From Euonymus europaeus (taxonomy: Eukaryota; Streptophyta; Magnoliopsida; Celastrales; Celastraceae): a DNA stretch of 64,000 nt. The notes beneath the pieces were generated by a model. That model had not been told where the DNA came from. It did no database searches and was given only the letters and a program-made list of their open reading frames with translations. Where the stretch lies: assembly GCA_963580455.1 (NCBI GenBank), contig OY756961.1, positions 20,069,001-20,133,000 of the forward strand, given 5' to 3'. Of the stretch, positions 36,917 to 48,615 are shown piece by piece (the first letter of the stretch is position 1; each line of letters starts with the position of its first letter). The translations under genes were made by a program, and so were the position numbers.

Positions 36917-37120
36917 TATCATTAGATTAAATGGTATAATCTCCACCATTGAAAAAAAACATTTAAAATAAAATAAAATTACAATACACATGTCATTGCA
37001 CACTAAATATCCAACTTGCCCCTAATTAATATTTTCAAAATATATACTTGTTCAAGATATGCGGCACCGTCCTCTATATATCATTAGATTAAATATTATA
37101 ATCTCCACCATTAAAAAAAA
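36917..37120. repeat. Direct repeat pair of about 41 bp
   Basis: ATCATTAGATTAAATGGTAT...CTCCACCATT at 36917-36957 recurs with few changes at 37079-37120. No gene lies between them. Confidence 0.6.
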
Positions 37121-37170
37121 TTGCATAAATGTCTATCTTGCCTCAACTAATAATTTGACAATGTTAATCT

Positions 37171-37540
37171 CACTACAAGAACTTTACGAATTATAGATAG
37201 TTTTTTTTATCGGTAATCCTAAAAATCCATCGATAATATTGATTTCCAATCAAAAAATTTCATCGTTAAAACCATCATAGATAATCTAAATTATCGATGG
37301 AAAAAAATTTGTTGATAATTACAGATGGATTTTTTGTGGATAATTGGTCGGCCAAAAATTAAAAAAATTAAATTTCGTATCCATCTAAAAATAAAAACAA
37401 TTCAGTCTGTAATCCATTGGCAAAAAAAAAAATCATCGATAATCTGTCAGCAAAATAAAAATTATGTAAATAATTTATCGACAAAAGAGTGGAAAAAATA
37501 AAAAAGAATTTATTTTCATCGCAAGTTTTTTGTTAGTATA
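37171..37540. mobile_element. CACTA-like MITE (about 370 bp)
   Basis: The left end CACTACAAGAACTTT matches the plant CACTA terminus CACTACAAGAAAA. The right end TTTTTTGTTAGTA is a damaged complement. Subterminal motifs TTATCGATGG, CATCGATAAT and TTGTCGATAA-like repeats occur throughout. The 3-bp target duplication cannot be confirmed. Confidence 0.5.
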
Positions 37541-38407
37541 TACTTCTGATAATAATTTTTTTAAAAAAAAATTAAAAATCATTTATAGATGTTGACTTGG
37601 TGAACATCCACGTGTCGTCCAATGAAAGAGACTGTACGTCGACGTCCAGTCTTTTGGCCAGACTGGACACTAGTACAGACTATTAACAATGAGTAAATGA
37701 GAATTTCAGGTTTGACGCTTGTGATTTGATAACAAGACTAAGGCTTGTATGGTGTATTACCTCTAACGAGGAGAGCAATGACATACATTTTTCATCTTAG
37801 AATAGAATGCAATTCATATTGCATGTGCTAGTCGACCTTTCAAGAAGTGGAAGAATGAATCCATATTTTTTCACTGTGTGAGTCTTAGAGAGATCTTAAT
37901 ATAGATTTCATGATGCGATGTATTAATGTTTGTTACCTTAAGAGTGTATCCTATGGTCATATAATGATTGAAATAAAGGTACACTCTTAGAAAAATGAGT
38001 TAATTCAAATCCAATTGATATGAAGGTGAAAGAAAAAACATTTTTCTTTTACATCTATTGCTAGTATTCACCGACCGAGATCATCTCACTCGAAAGAGTT
38101 TGATATGATTTAGAATACTTGTAATCGTTATAATGGATTGAGTATATAATTATTGAGGGATTGAATAATACTAAATTATGTGTAACTGAAAATGTTTGAG
38201 GTATATGAGTACACTTTCGAGAGTAATAGTTTTTGAGGTTCATGTCTTCAATAAGGTCTGTATTTGGTTTCTATATTAGAGCTCCCATTATCTATGTGCT
38301 TTAGGTCGCATGGTCCGTTCACCTATATGAGTGATTTCTTGTGCTTGTATAAAATTTTATGACACATTTGAGATAAGTGATCTAGCTCATCATGGGCAAG
38401 TGGGAGA
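37541..38407. other. Unassigned DNA, possibly retroelement 3' untranslated region
   Basis: No coding sequence is seen. The stretch runs into the polypurine-like motif GGGCAAGTGGGAGA (38394-38407), so it may be the region between pol and 3' LTR of a lost Copia element. Confidence 0.3.
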
Positions 38408-39240
38408 TGTTGGAATTGGGCATATGGGTTGAGTCACCCATCTGGATTAGACTCAGCCCAACCCAAATGATAGAAGTTGGAGCAGTTGCCAAAAAAAAAA
38501 AAAATCAAGTGTGTACTTGCAAGAAAATGGTGTTCATATTGTGAATTGGATTTTCAGTTCTTGTAATTGGAGATGCATTGAAACACTGTAGAACATACAA
38601 CGATCCTCCAATTCTTCGTATCGATTAGGAAAAATATAAAGTATTATTGATCTTAATAATCTACACCACAACCATACAAAAACCTTTGTGTAATGAAAAG
38701 GGAGAAAATTTGAGAGCATGTAGGCTATCTAATTAATTGGGTCACTTAATTGATCTATTTAATAAGGTCCAAGAAACATTAAAGTGGTATGGATTATTGT
38801 GTAGAGACTAAAAACTTTTGAGTTTGGGTTTATTGGGCCTAACCCATAGGTGTATGGTAGAAGGAAAAAAAATCCAAGAGCTATGGTCCCCAATTCTTGA
38901 ATCAAGAGAGGCAGCCACCGTAGAGAGAAAACGTTGAAAGACCATCAAGCTATTGGAATCATTTGTCGAAGTAGCCAACCATTCTCGTCATCATGAAAAG
39001 TCGTATGTCATCTTGTCTCTAATCGTTCATGACTAACTATTCGATCCTATATTATGCTATCAGAAGAAGGAATAGCAGGGGCTTTATAAATAGTTTTAAG
39101 TCTTTGAACTCATCCCGAGAAAATGCTAAGGTATTTACTAAGTTCATACAAATCTATATTGCATTTATTTTCTTACATGTTTTCCTATTATTGTCCTTTT
39201 AAGGCAAACAATTTATATTTCTTTTAGCAGTTAGCAGGTT
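38408..39240 (+). mobile_element. LTR-like remnant following a polypurine tract
   Basis: TGTTGGAATTGGGCATATGG begins directly after GGCAAGTGGGAGA, the usual junction of polypurine tract and Copia 3' LTR. No second LTR, primer-binding site or pol was found, and the right end is unsure. Confidence 0.35.
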
Positions 39241-39379
39241 ATCGTTTATCTTCTTGTGTTTTAAAGAAAATGGTTTTAAATTATCAATATCCTCACAGAC
39301 CCATGTTGTCTGTTATTGTGTTAAGAAACTATCTTATTAGAATTACTGATAGTGTTAAACATGTCAGTCAAACTCATAC

Positions 39380-39520
39380 ATCTCATAATATCCCATGTGA
39401 CATGATTATTTCATCGTGTTCGCACAATACAATAAGTTATTTCATTGTAATAGCACAAAGGAATAAATTATTTTATTGTTGTAAATTCAATGAAATAACT
39501 TATTACATCATGAGAAGTCT
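39380..39520. repeat. Fragment of the ATTCCATTGTAATA palindromic family
   Basis: AATAAGTTATTTCATTGTAA and CAATGAAATAACTTATTA form inverted copies like those inside the MITE at 33856-34198, suggesting a relative of that family. The ends were not resolved. Confidence 0.4.
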
Positions 39521-40041
39521 CGGATTCATTTTTGGCACATCGATGGATTGTACAATCATGGGTCTTGATATGATGGTTTGGTAGAATAGGCATGAGACGG
39601 TGGTAGGATCATTGTCCTTATACCAGAATTGCACCTGGGCACAAGCTTCTCCATTGACAGTGATTTGGAGGTTCAGAAAAGGGAAGGAGAATAGTTGGAG
39701 AGGCGGGAAGGAATGGAAAGGAGAATAGTTAGGGTTTTATCTCAACCATTGGTTAGATATGATGACTGAGATTTTACTTTTTATTTTTAATTATATAAAT
39801 ATTTTTTATTTTTATTTTTATTTTTATTGTCATGTCAATTTTGTTGCGTCGCATGCGTAGATCATTTCTCCACAGACGCGGGTTACCAGATCGAATTGCC
39901 CAAAATCTGATCGAGTGATCAAAATGAAACATTTTCAATTCTCCAGTATGAAATTGAAACGTTTTGACTGCTAATTACTAAAATGAAACATTGCCCCTGT
40001 TTTGGTTACCAAATATTGATTTAGCCCATTTAAATTTTAAA

Positions 40042-40754
40042 GAGAACCAAATACACCCATTTGTTCTACTCTATACACCACCACGACCCACAAAATTTTA
40101 CACCATCCTCCCTTCATGACTCATCATCTCTACAACTATTTTTACATTTTTTTTAAAATAAACCCTCTAATTTTCAAAATTTATATATACATCTCTAATA
40201 ATTATTAGTTTTGTCTTTTACGTATAATAATTAAAAGATGGTGAATGTGTGTCAATAATTTTTTTATTGTTTGGGTATTTTAGGTATTTTAGATTATTTT
40301 TTACGGATTTTCTTCAATAATTTAAAACATGTGTTGAAGTTGTGACTCGACCCGAAAAGTTCATGGTGCTACATAATTTGGTGAAGGAAATTTATGGGAT
40401 TTTTTGTGGGGGTCTGTGGTGGTAGCGGAAGGAATGGGTCAATAGCTCTATAATAATCATATATATATATACTGTAGAATCCCCCACGGTATAGACCTTT
40501 TAAGGTTGGAGTTTTACAATATATATATGATTGTTATGCTAGCATATATATACTGTAATTATTAAAGTTGTATGTAAATTTTTTGAAAATTAGAAGGTTT
40601 ATTTTTAAAAATTGTAAAAATAGTTGTAGAGATTATGAATCATGAGGGAAGGGTGATGTATATAGATTATATGATGTGTGATGTACAACTTAGAAGGAAT
40701 TTGATGGGTCAGGGTGGTGTATAGAGTAGAACAAGTGGGTGTATTTAGAGACTC
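40042..40754. mobile_element. MULE-type foldback element (713 bp)
   Basis: Long inverted arms of about 190-200 bp: AAATACACCCATTTGTTCTA in the left arm pairs with TAGAACAAGTGGGTGTATTT in the right. Flanks AATTTTAAA (40033-40041) and TATTTTAAA (40755-40763) match at 8 of 9 bases, a Mutator-type duplication. One arm carries an extra insertion of about 30 bp. It has no transposase; the centre holds an LTR-like piece. Confidence 0.65.
40332..40518 (+). repeat. LTR-like fragment related to the Copia-1 LTR
   Basis: TGTTGAAGTTGTGACTCGAC and AAAGTTCATGGTGCTACA match the start of the Copia-1 LTR (TGTTAGAGTTTGTGACCCGA and AAAGTTCGCGGTGCGACA) apart from small changes. It ends GTTTTACA, like an LTR terminus. 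It sits inside the foldback element with no clear 5-bp duplication. Confidence 0.45.
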
Positions 40755-41549
40755 TATTTTAAATTTTATCTGGATGTCTCTTTCAAATAAGTAGATAGCA
40801 AATTAATTAATTAACAAAATTTTGCCAAAAATTTCCGAATTTGATAGTTAAGACTACTCCAATTTTATTAGTAGGATTACATTTGATCAATCAGAAAATA
40901 TTTTAAAGTATGTATTTTTGTTTATGCTAAATTTGCACAGAAGATATTTTAATGCTTAAAGAAGTAAAAATGTTTAACGAAATAACGCAAAGTATACGTG
41001 GTTTGACAACTTGCCTACATCCATTGGATAGTTTGATATTTTATTAAGTAATCAACATTGTTACAAATCTGAGATTGGTAGGTTTTTATAGGCCTGGGGG
41101 ATTAATCGTCTCTGGTAACTCCCATGATAAATGCTCCTAATAATTGTAACTTCCAGACAACCTCATCTGGCTAAGAGCCTTTAACCACCTGTCTTCTGGA
41201 ATGTCTTTGTTTACGTACTGTAACTCTTTGCCAGATAGGGTATGTTGCTTTTCTCTGTATACGCTTGAATTATTTCACAAATATCCCCAACTTTTTTATT
41301 GACCCTAAAATAATTTAGAATAAAAAAAGGCTTTTTTAGGTTTTTGAAACAAATTGTTTCCTAATAGATTTGGAACTCTTCACATCTTTTATATATAGCT
41401 CTACTTTGCAGCAAAAAACTATTTTGCTCCTCATATGCTTCAGAAATCATATCTCTTCTGCTTTTCAAGAGGTAATTTTCTTAACTTTTCTTTAATATTT
41501 TTTTTATTTAGTGATTGGCTAAACCCTCTATGGTGTCTGGAGTCTTGAG

Positions 41550-41735
41550 AACTAGGCCCCCAAGGGGCATGGTTGTACAGGTCCCCTAAGGGGTCTGGTT
41601 TGGCCGGACCCCCTTAAGGGTCTAGCAAGTCCAGGCCCCTCGCCAAGCCCTCGAGGGGGCTTGGACTTGCCGGACCCCCTAGAGGGTCCGGCGCTGCTAG
41701 CGCCTTAGCCCCCGAGGGGGCTTAGTTTCGAGAGG
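41550..41735. repeat. GC-rich hairpin cluster
   Basis: Successive palindromes: CCTAAGGGG, GACCCCCTTAAGGGTC, CCAAGCCCTCGAGGGGGC, CCGGACCCCCTAGAGGGTCC, CGCTGCTAGCG and AGCCCCCGAGGGGGCT. Six or so stem-loops lie in under 200 bp of otherwise AT-rich DNA. No coding sequence is apparent. Confidence 0.7.
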
Positions 41736-41879
41736 TCCATCACTTTTAGGCATAACTTTTTTTCAATGCATAACTAATCTGATTCTTACATCTTTGATCT
41801 TGCAGGCTTTGGCATAGGTAAGCTTAAAGACCTATTATCTTCTCAACAAAAAATAGCCGCTTTTAGAGGTATACATAAG

Positions 41880-42620
41880 ATTTTGCCTCCTTACAATATC
41901 CAGGTTCCATTTAATGGCGACAGAGATTCTGGTTGCAATTGCGTTAATGTTCTAGTATTCATACTTTTGGAGTGTAAAATCTATATTCCATTCCCACTTT
42001 TTCTCCAGGAGTTCTTCATGTTCATAGACCTTTATTCTTTGGAGTTGGCTCTGAATGCTTATCGGATCGTTAGAGGTGTGGTGCAGATAAATACTTTCTT
42101 GAATAGAGTACTCACATCGATAGAGGTTCTTTGTTGCAACTCAATCCTAAAAAACAAAAGATTAGATGAAAAGTATTATTTTTTCCCAAAGTGTGAGTCT
42201 GCATTACTCACTGTGTTTCATCTTCAAATAAAGACGTGGATTATATGCTCGTCTCTGGGAATTGGAGTAGCTATGCCTACTAGAAGGGGAAGCCTTTAGG
42301 TATGCCTACTTTCGTTCTTTTGGCTTTCTTGTGGTGTGCTTACTTACTAAATTTTTAACTTCTTATTATTTTCAGGTCGTCTTCCCGCACTTCCATAGAA
42401 TCTTAGTGATGTTGTGCAGGAGGTTCTTGATGATTCTTATGCTTCCTCGAGACCTGTTGGAAATTTTTGGAGATTTGCTTCGGTACTATTTGGCTTCAAG
42501 CCATCTTATCATGGCTTTGCTCCTCTTCCTTTTGGCACAACTATCGATGGAACATGTAGGCATTTTACAGTATCCTCAGCCAAACATCGGCAGACGAGCA
42601 AGCGAAAGCGTCCTTCTTAA
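41880..42620 (+). pseudogene. Fragment of a plant retroelement gag-like protein (Transposase_28-type domain)
   Basis: The frame at 41883-42299 contains IPFPLFLQEFFMFIDLYSLE and NAYRIVRGVVQINTFLNRVL, resembling the FPLxxFxxxxxxxxxLxPxQLxxNAYR pattern of the domain often called 'putative gypsy-type transposon'. After a possible intron (GTATGC at about 42299 to TTTCAG at about 42377) another frame gives SSRPVGNFWRFASVLFGF. Matches are by memory and partial; the piece is clearly incomplete. Confidence 0.4.
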
Positions 42621-42879
42621 TCAACTATCGTGTTGATGCAGCTTATATACTTGTCATCTAAAAGATATTCATGAGGAGTGCATTATGTCAAATTCCAAGA
42701 CTCCTGGAGATTTGTCCGCCATAGATCCTCATGGATAATAGGAATATTTGTCTTTTTGTGTGTTTCTTGTTACGTAGTGTTTTGGATTTTGCCTCTTTAG
42801 CAGTTCGTATCTAGTCTCATTAACTAGTCATTGGAATAAGACCCTTTTTTGGCCAAGACTCTCTTAGTCTTTTTCTTAA

Positions 42880-43045
42880 AATAAAACCTCTTTGAGTGTA
42901 TATTTTCTTTTAGTAAGTCTCTTCGACCATGACTTATTTTTCTTTAAGTGAGCCTCTTTGGCTTAGACTTCTTTTTCTTTAAGTGAGCCTCTTTGGCTTA
43001 GGCTTATTTTTCTTTAAGTAAGCCTCTTCGGTGTAGACTTGTTTG
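42880..43045 (+). repeat. 35-bp tandem minisatellite, about 4.5 copies
   Basis: The core CTTTAAGTGAGCCTCTTTGG recurs at 42942, 42977 and 43012, with a more diverged copy at 42907, giving a strict 35-bp period. Confidence 0.8.
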
Positions 43046-43199
43046 AGACATTTATCTCACAAAGATATCATTTGTATTTCATGATGGAAATCATTACAGA
43101 ATTGAGAGCTAGAAGGAACATTGCATCAGGAAATACATAGGGAAAATGTCACATAAGGGAAAATACTAACGTGTTACATTCTAAATGGTCCATATGGTT

Positions 43200-43561
43200 A
43201 TACCCTTACCTTATCCATTATAGCTTTTGCTTGGGCAGAGAGGTCCATGAGGGAAAGTCAGAGCATCTGTGGATCCTAAGCCATTGCGGCTACCCATGTT
43301 GTGTTACAAATTTGGGTAACCAAATGCTCAAGAGTTTGTAGAGTGCTCGAAATCCCCACATAGCGGTTGTGAGCGCTCTAGAATTCTTTTCGAAGAAACT
43401 CAATCTCTTCCTTTAAGTTGTCCACTTGTTCCTCTGTACTTCTTGTCAGAAAGGACTCAACAACCCTCATTTCATCATCTCTATCTTCTACCTCGATTAC
43501 TTCCTTGGGTGCATTATCTTTTGGCTGCTCAAGAACTTTCAAGTCCTCATCCTCAATCCAA
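43200..43561 (-). pseudogene. Coiled-coil fragment of an unidentified retroelement protein
   Basis: On the minus strand EEQVDNLKEEIEFLRKEF (stop, then) AHNRYVGISSTLQTLEHLVT and a DLSAQAKAIM segment look like the helical tail of a retroelement gag. It fuses in frame to the truncated Copia integrase at about 43562. Family unknown. Confidence 0.4.
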
Positions 43562-45345
43562 GTAGCTCTAGAATAATCAACAACAATTGTCATAAAGTAC
43601 TTAAAACCATCATGAGAAATTACAAATTTTGGACCCCAGATGTCCACACGAATTAATTCAAAAATAGACAGAGATTTGGTTTGACTAAGAGAGAAACTTC
43701 TCCTTTTCATCTTAGCTAAGGGATATACAAGACAATCATTATAGTCTTTACCAAAATCAGTTCCTATCATTTCAAAAATTCTAGGAGATGGATGTCATAA
43801 TCTTCTATGCCAAATCTCTCCCTTCACAGTCAAGTTGATTCTTCTTATTACTTCATTTCTAGGCTTTAGTTCTTCAAGCAAGTAGTACAAGCCATTATGC
43901 ATGATTAACATCCCAATTTTCCTCAATGTGAAAACCTGCAATTGACAAGATTTTGGGGTGAAAATCAGTACATAATTCTGGCTTTTAGTTAACTTGCTTG
44001 TTGAAATTAAGTTGAAGTTGAAACTCTGAACACATAACACATCATGCAGAACAATATGATTCTTAAATATCACAGTGCCTATATGATTAACAACATGTTT
44101 AGCACCATCTGGCAAAATGACAAAAGAATTGTGTAGTTTAGATGATGTATGAAAAAATTGTGGCATGCATATGACATGATCATATGCACCCGTGTCTATG
44201 ATCCAAAGTTTTTTTGAAAAATGAATACCTCCCACTGCAGAAGTAGAGGCAATATGTTGTCTAGACTATCCTTCTGCTGCATTAGCCTTTAGATAAGCTA
44301 GAAGTTGTTTGCATTGGTCTCCTGACAGTGGCAGTAAAGACTTTTGATTTGAAGAACTTTGAGTATTTTGGATTGAAGCCTCAACTTGGTTGGTGTAGGA
44401 CCTTTTATCATTGAAGTGAGGCTTTTGCCTCTTGTTCCCATTTTCCATGTATGTAGGATAACCAATTAACTTAAAACACTTATCAATATTGTGATTAGCT
44501 TTCTTACAATATCTATAGTAAAGTGTCTTTCTCAGCAGGTCTCTTTGAACTCTTGAAATCTTTGTTTGCTATATAAGATGACTTTCTAGTAACTTGCATT
44601 GCCATAGATTTTTGGACTTCTTGTTGCATAACAAATTTCTTCACATTTTGATTTATTGTCAATTTCTTTTCAACTTGAGCAACTTGAGAGAAAGACTTGG
44701 TCACATCTTGTAGGGGATCCATAAGAAGTATTTGATTTTTGACATGCTCATAAGACTTATCAAGTCCCATAAGGAACTGTATGAGTTTATCTTTGTTTCT
44801 TTCATTTATAGCAGACTGTCCAAGATGACACAAACATCGGCCACACTTGCATGATAGAATCAATTTGTATTGATATAATTCATCCTAGAAAGATTTAATT
44901 CGCGCATAGTACTCAGTAATAGTAGAGCCTCATTTCTTGATGTTTGCAATAGCTCGAGCAAGCTCAAAATCTCTGGTTGGATTTGCATAAGAGTAGCGAT
45001 TTTTGATATCTGTCCACAATTCTAAGGATGTATAATATGTGGATACACTGACAAGGATATCTTGACTCACACAATTGGTGATCCAATTCTTCACCAAGCT
45101 ATCACACTGGATCTAGCCTTGGTAAGTAGAATCAGACTCCACTGGTGGTTTGAGTGTACCATCTACGAAAACCATTTTGTTCCTTACCTTGAGAGCAATA
45201 GTCATTTGATTGCGCCATAATAATAGTTGCACCCAATAAGAATCAAAGAAATCAAATTCGAGGAAAAAAAATTTTGAAGTGGTTAAATAATAAGGATTAC
45301 GAAAAGAGTTTTGAGGAAGAATTTGAGTCACTGATTGGTACTAGG
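43562..45345 (-). pseudogene. Truncated Copia element: gag to integrase N-terminus
   Basis: Minus strand, in order: gag N-terminus with RNKMVFVDGTLKPP (about 45140), gag core ERNKDKLIQFLMGLDKSYEH (about 44770), a knuckle remnant YCKKANHNIDKC (about 44490), protease LWIIDTGAYDHVIC (about 44190), GAG-pre-integrase EIWHRRL, and the integrase start VDIWGPKFVISHDGFKYF, ending at DYSRATWI. Several stops separate the pieces. The rest of integrase, RT, RNase H and both LTRs are missing. Its gag differs from that of Copia-1 and Copia-2, so it belongs to another Copia lineage. Confidence 0.8.
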
Positions 45346-45894
45346 AGTTTTGAAAAGCAGGAAACTAAATGTTTGGAGCAGAGATGGTAGAAGGCATAGG
45401 TGGTTCGCTCTCAAGACCAGGAAATGTGGTGTGAGCCATGTCTTGCTCTATCGGCCGAAGATGTGTTGGGTGAGAGCTATAAAATATGGGCCATTTCGAA
45501 GTGGGCTAATTAGGCATGAAAGCAGTGGAAATGGTGTAAACTAGTCCAGGGTAGGACCTTTTAGTCAATGAGAGGGAGTACTAATGGCACCCTAATGCAA
45601 GGTCGGAGATCAATGAACTTTTTACTAAACAAAGCCCAACCCGTAATGAAAAATTCACTCATGTCTTGTTTCCACATTTTTTTAGTTGGTGAATTTAATG
45701 TCAAAACTCAAAAGATGGAGATGGAGATGAAGATGAAGTCAAAGTATTCTAGTCTAATTAATTAAACAAAATATTCACATAAACTTGCAACCCAATTAAG
45801 CACGAGTAATCAAATGACATATGTTTTGATTTGGTCATTACTTTGGTAGCTTATCCTAAAATCAAATGACACAATGACCCTGATGATTCATTGT

Positions 45895-46305
45895 CTCTGT
45901 TCTTTGGCTCAACGAATTGAGGTTGTCACACCTGTGTTCATCAACAGTCACAAGGACAGACTTTTGGAATTAGGGGGTGCAGCCGGTGGGAGTTACACTC
46001 GGGTGATTCCAATGGATGAATTCAATCTGCATCTAACTAGGGATATCCATGCGATAACAGCTGCAAACAATCTTCTAGTAGCTGCAATTGATACTCGGTT
46101 GTATTTTCCCTGAAAATGCATAATCCAATAAGGCTCTTTTCAACCGCTTATATATGCCCGCCAAACAAAGGGAAACGTAGCTTCAACAACATCATATTTA
46201 GGCATCTAGAAAATTTTGCTTGGTATCTCTAAGACCAAGCCTGAAGACCTTACACCAGAAGAAGTTATGAAATTTCATAGGCTCAAATTTGATCACTAAT
46301 TAGAG
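45895..46305 (+). pseudogene. Formate-tetrahydrofolate ligase (THFS) pseudogene fragment
   Basis: [20 protein letters not shown] and [20 protein letters not shown] strongly match the plant 10-formyl-THF synthetase stretch [30 protein letters not shown]. Upstream in another frame [13 protein letters not shown] matches its nucleotide-binding part. Downstream, across stops and frame changes, NKALFNRL and TLHQKKL*NF correspond to DKALFNRL and LTPEEVxKF. Only about 130 codons' worth remain, with at least two frameshifts and stops. No intron is evident, which fits a retrocopy, but a genomic fragment is not excluded. Confidence 0.8.
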
Positions 46306-46335
46306 GAGAGTAATGGATGTTAATGACTAATTCTT

Positions 46336-46562
46336 TGTTGGAAAAAATAGTCACACATAAAAGTCTTTTATTGCATATAACTTCTCCACACAAAGTAGAA
46401 GGATTACATGACTATATATATAGACTTTTTGTTAGCCTCTTCATATTTCGGCACAATTAACATAAACATCACATAACTTAAATTACTATGACTCTACGTA
46501 CTAATAGTAAATATGGACTCCTTGTAAACAAAGACACTTAATTTAAGTTTACATTTCCAACA
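46336..46562 (-). repeat. Copia-3 3' LTR
   Basis: A 227-bp LTR with termini TGTTGG and CCAACA. It is shorter than its partner, mainly through a shorter (TA)n tract. Confidence 0.85.
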
Positions 46563-46689
46563 CTTCTCCTTAAACTTAAATTCCAATCATTCCGAGTTTG
46601 GCTCTTAATTTTGAGAAATCTTCGAACTTCAATGCCTTTAGTAAATATATCAGCAACCTGATCTTGAGACTTCACATACTTGAGATGAA

Positions 46690-47152
46690 CTTCCATTTTG
46701 CTGATACTTCCTCAAAGAAAATGATATCTTGTGTCGATGTGTTGGCTTCTATCATGAAAAATAGAATTCTTTGCCAAAGCAATGGCTGATTTGATATCAA
46801 TACAAATTTTAGTAGCTTCCTCTTGAGATATATGCATCATCTGCAACACCTTTCTCAACCATATTGCATGACAAACACATGTAGCAACAACCATATACTC
46901 TACTTCACAAGATGAGAGGGTAACGATAGGTTGCTTTTTTGAACTCCAAGTGAATGCAGCATCTACAAAGAAAAATAGAAAACCTGTTGTACTCTTTTGA
47001 TTATCAACATCTGCTCCCCAATCACTATCACTATAGCCAATCAAATTGAAATTTCCAGATGATGAGTAAAACAAGCCATATTCCAAAGTTCCTTTAACAT
47101 ATCTCAAGATTCTTTTAGCAGCCTTCATATGTGAAGAAGTCGGTGTCTCCAT
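46690..47152 (-). pseudogene. Copia-3 RT tail and RNase H
   Basis: KAAKRILRYVKGTLEYGLF and GYSDSDWGADVDNQKSTTGF are the RT-RNase H connection and RNase H start; LSSCEVEYMVVATCVCHAIW and the closing HIDTRYHF are also present. There is no upstream YVDD palm. Confidence 0.85.
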
Positions 47153-47239
47153 ATTACGGCTGATAATAATAAACTTGAGTAATTAATTGATGTGCTCCAT
47201 TTCTATCTTGAATAAGAATATCCCCTCTTCCTTCAGTAG

Positions 47240-48000
47240 CTACACTTCTATTATCTCCAAAAGAAATATTGCTTTTGAAAGATTCATCTAGCATCACAAA
47301 CAATTCCTTCTTGCACGTCATATGGTTGTTTGCCCATGTATCTAGAAACTACGCTTCTGAATTTTTTCCTTCATTCCTTTCACATGTTAACAACAAGGTG
47401 GGCTCCTCGTCTTCATCACCTTTTGTACAAAAGCTTTTTCCTCTTTGACAACATGTCTACATTCTAAGACATAATGACCATATTTTCCAAAATTATAACA
47501 CTACACATCTGCCTTAGTTCCTCTTTGAGTACCGATTGCCTCTACCATGACCTTAGGAAGGTTGTCTCTGATTAGTATCTTGAAAATTGTTAGATATCTT
47601 TCTCTTTCTCTACCTCTATAATTTCCACATCCTCGGCCACTCCTCTGCCTATCTCTTTGAGAATCTTCACTCTTTTCTTGCTTGTCTTTTAATGAAAACT
47701 TTGAAAAAAGAACTTGAGGTTGTGGCTCCTTTTCTATCATCCTTTCTTCATGAGCTTGTAAAGATCCCTGAAGTTGATCAATTGTCATAGACTCGATATC
47801 CTTCGAATCTTCAATAGCCACAACAATATAGTTGAACTTTGCGTCAAGTGATCGCAAAATCCTTTCAACTACAAGGGGATCTTCTAATTTTTTGGCATAT
47901 CTCCTCATTTGATTAACAACATTCAATACTCTTGTGAAATAATCTGAAATTGATTCAAAAAATTTCAATGTTGAGAGGTTCAAACTCGGCTCTCAAGGTT
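47240..48000 (-). pseudogene. Copia-3 gag
   Basis: The frame 47983-47501 reads [40 protein letters not shown] and an RG-rich segment, the UBN2-type gag of Ty1/Copia elements. Fragments of the zinc-knuckle region follow at 47500-47450 with frame loss. Confidence 0.8.
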
Positions 48001-48369
48001 TGAAGACGCACCTTTATCACTTTATCAATTCCTTTAAGAGAATTATGTAAAAGCTCTCATGCATGCTTGGCAAATGAGGCTCCAGAAATCTTCTCAAACA
48101 TGCTTTCATACAAGCACATATGAACGAGCGTCAATGGTTGCTGATCCTTTTTTCGAGCCTTTTGCAAGACATCCCTCTCTGCTTGAGTTAAGGCTTCCTT
48201 ATCTTCAGGCTTCTCAAAACCTTTTTCAACAATCTCTCATGCATCCTATGATCCTAATAGGGCTTTCATTCTTATATACCAATTATCATAGTTTTCATTG
48301 GTAAGTTTCAAAAATTGGAAGGGAAACATGCTTCCATTCATCTCTAAGATGTCGACTCCGATACCACTT

Positions 48370-48610
48370 TGTTGGATAAAATAGTCACACATAAAAGTCT
48401 TTTATTGCATATAACTTCTCTACACACAGTAGAAGGATTACATGAATATATATATATATATATATATATAGACTTTCTCTTAGACTCTTCATATTCTGAC
48501 ACAACTAACATAAACATCACATAACTTAAATGACTATGACTCTACTTACTAATAGTAAATACGGACTTCTCGTAAGCAAAGACACTTAATTTTATTTTAC
48601 ATTTCCGACG
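48370..48610 (-). repeat. Copia-3 5' LTR
   Basis: A 241-bp copy of the 46.3-kb LTR with an expanded (TA)n run. Its outer terminus is mutated (CGACG instead of CAACA). Confidence 0.85.
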
Positions 48611-48615
48611 TTCTT

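Larger units (their letters stand above)
46336..48610 (-). mobile_element. Copia-3: internally deleted Copia element
   Basis: LTR at 46336-46562 and its partner at 48370-48610; the target duplication TTCTT lies at 46331-46335 and 48611-48615. On the minus strand a primer site TGGTATCGGAGTC follows the 48.4-kb LTR, which is therefore the 5' LTR. Gag remains near it and RNase H near the other LTR; protease, integrase and the RT palm between them are gone. Confidence 0.88.
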
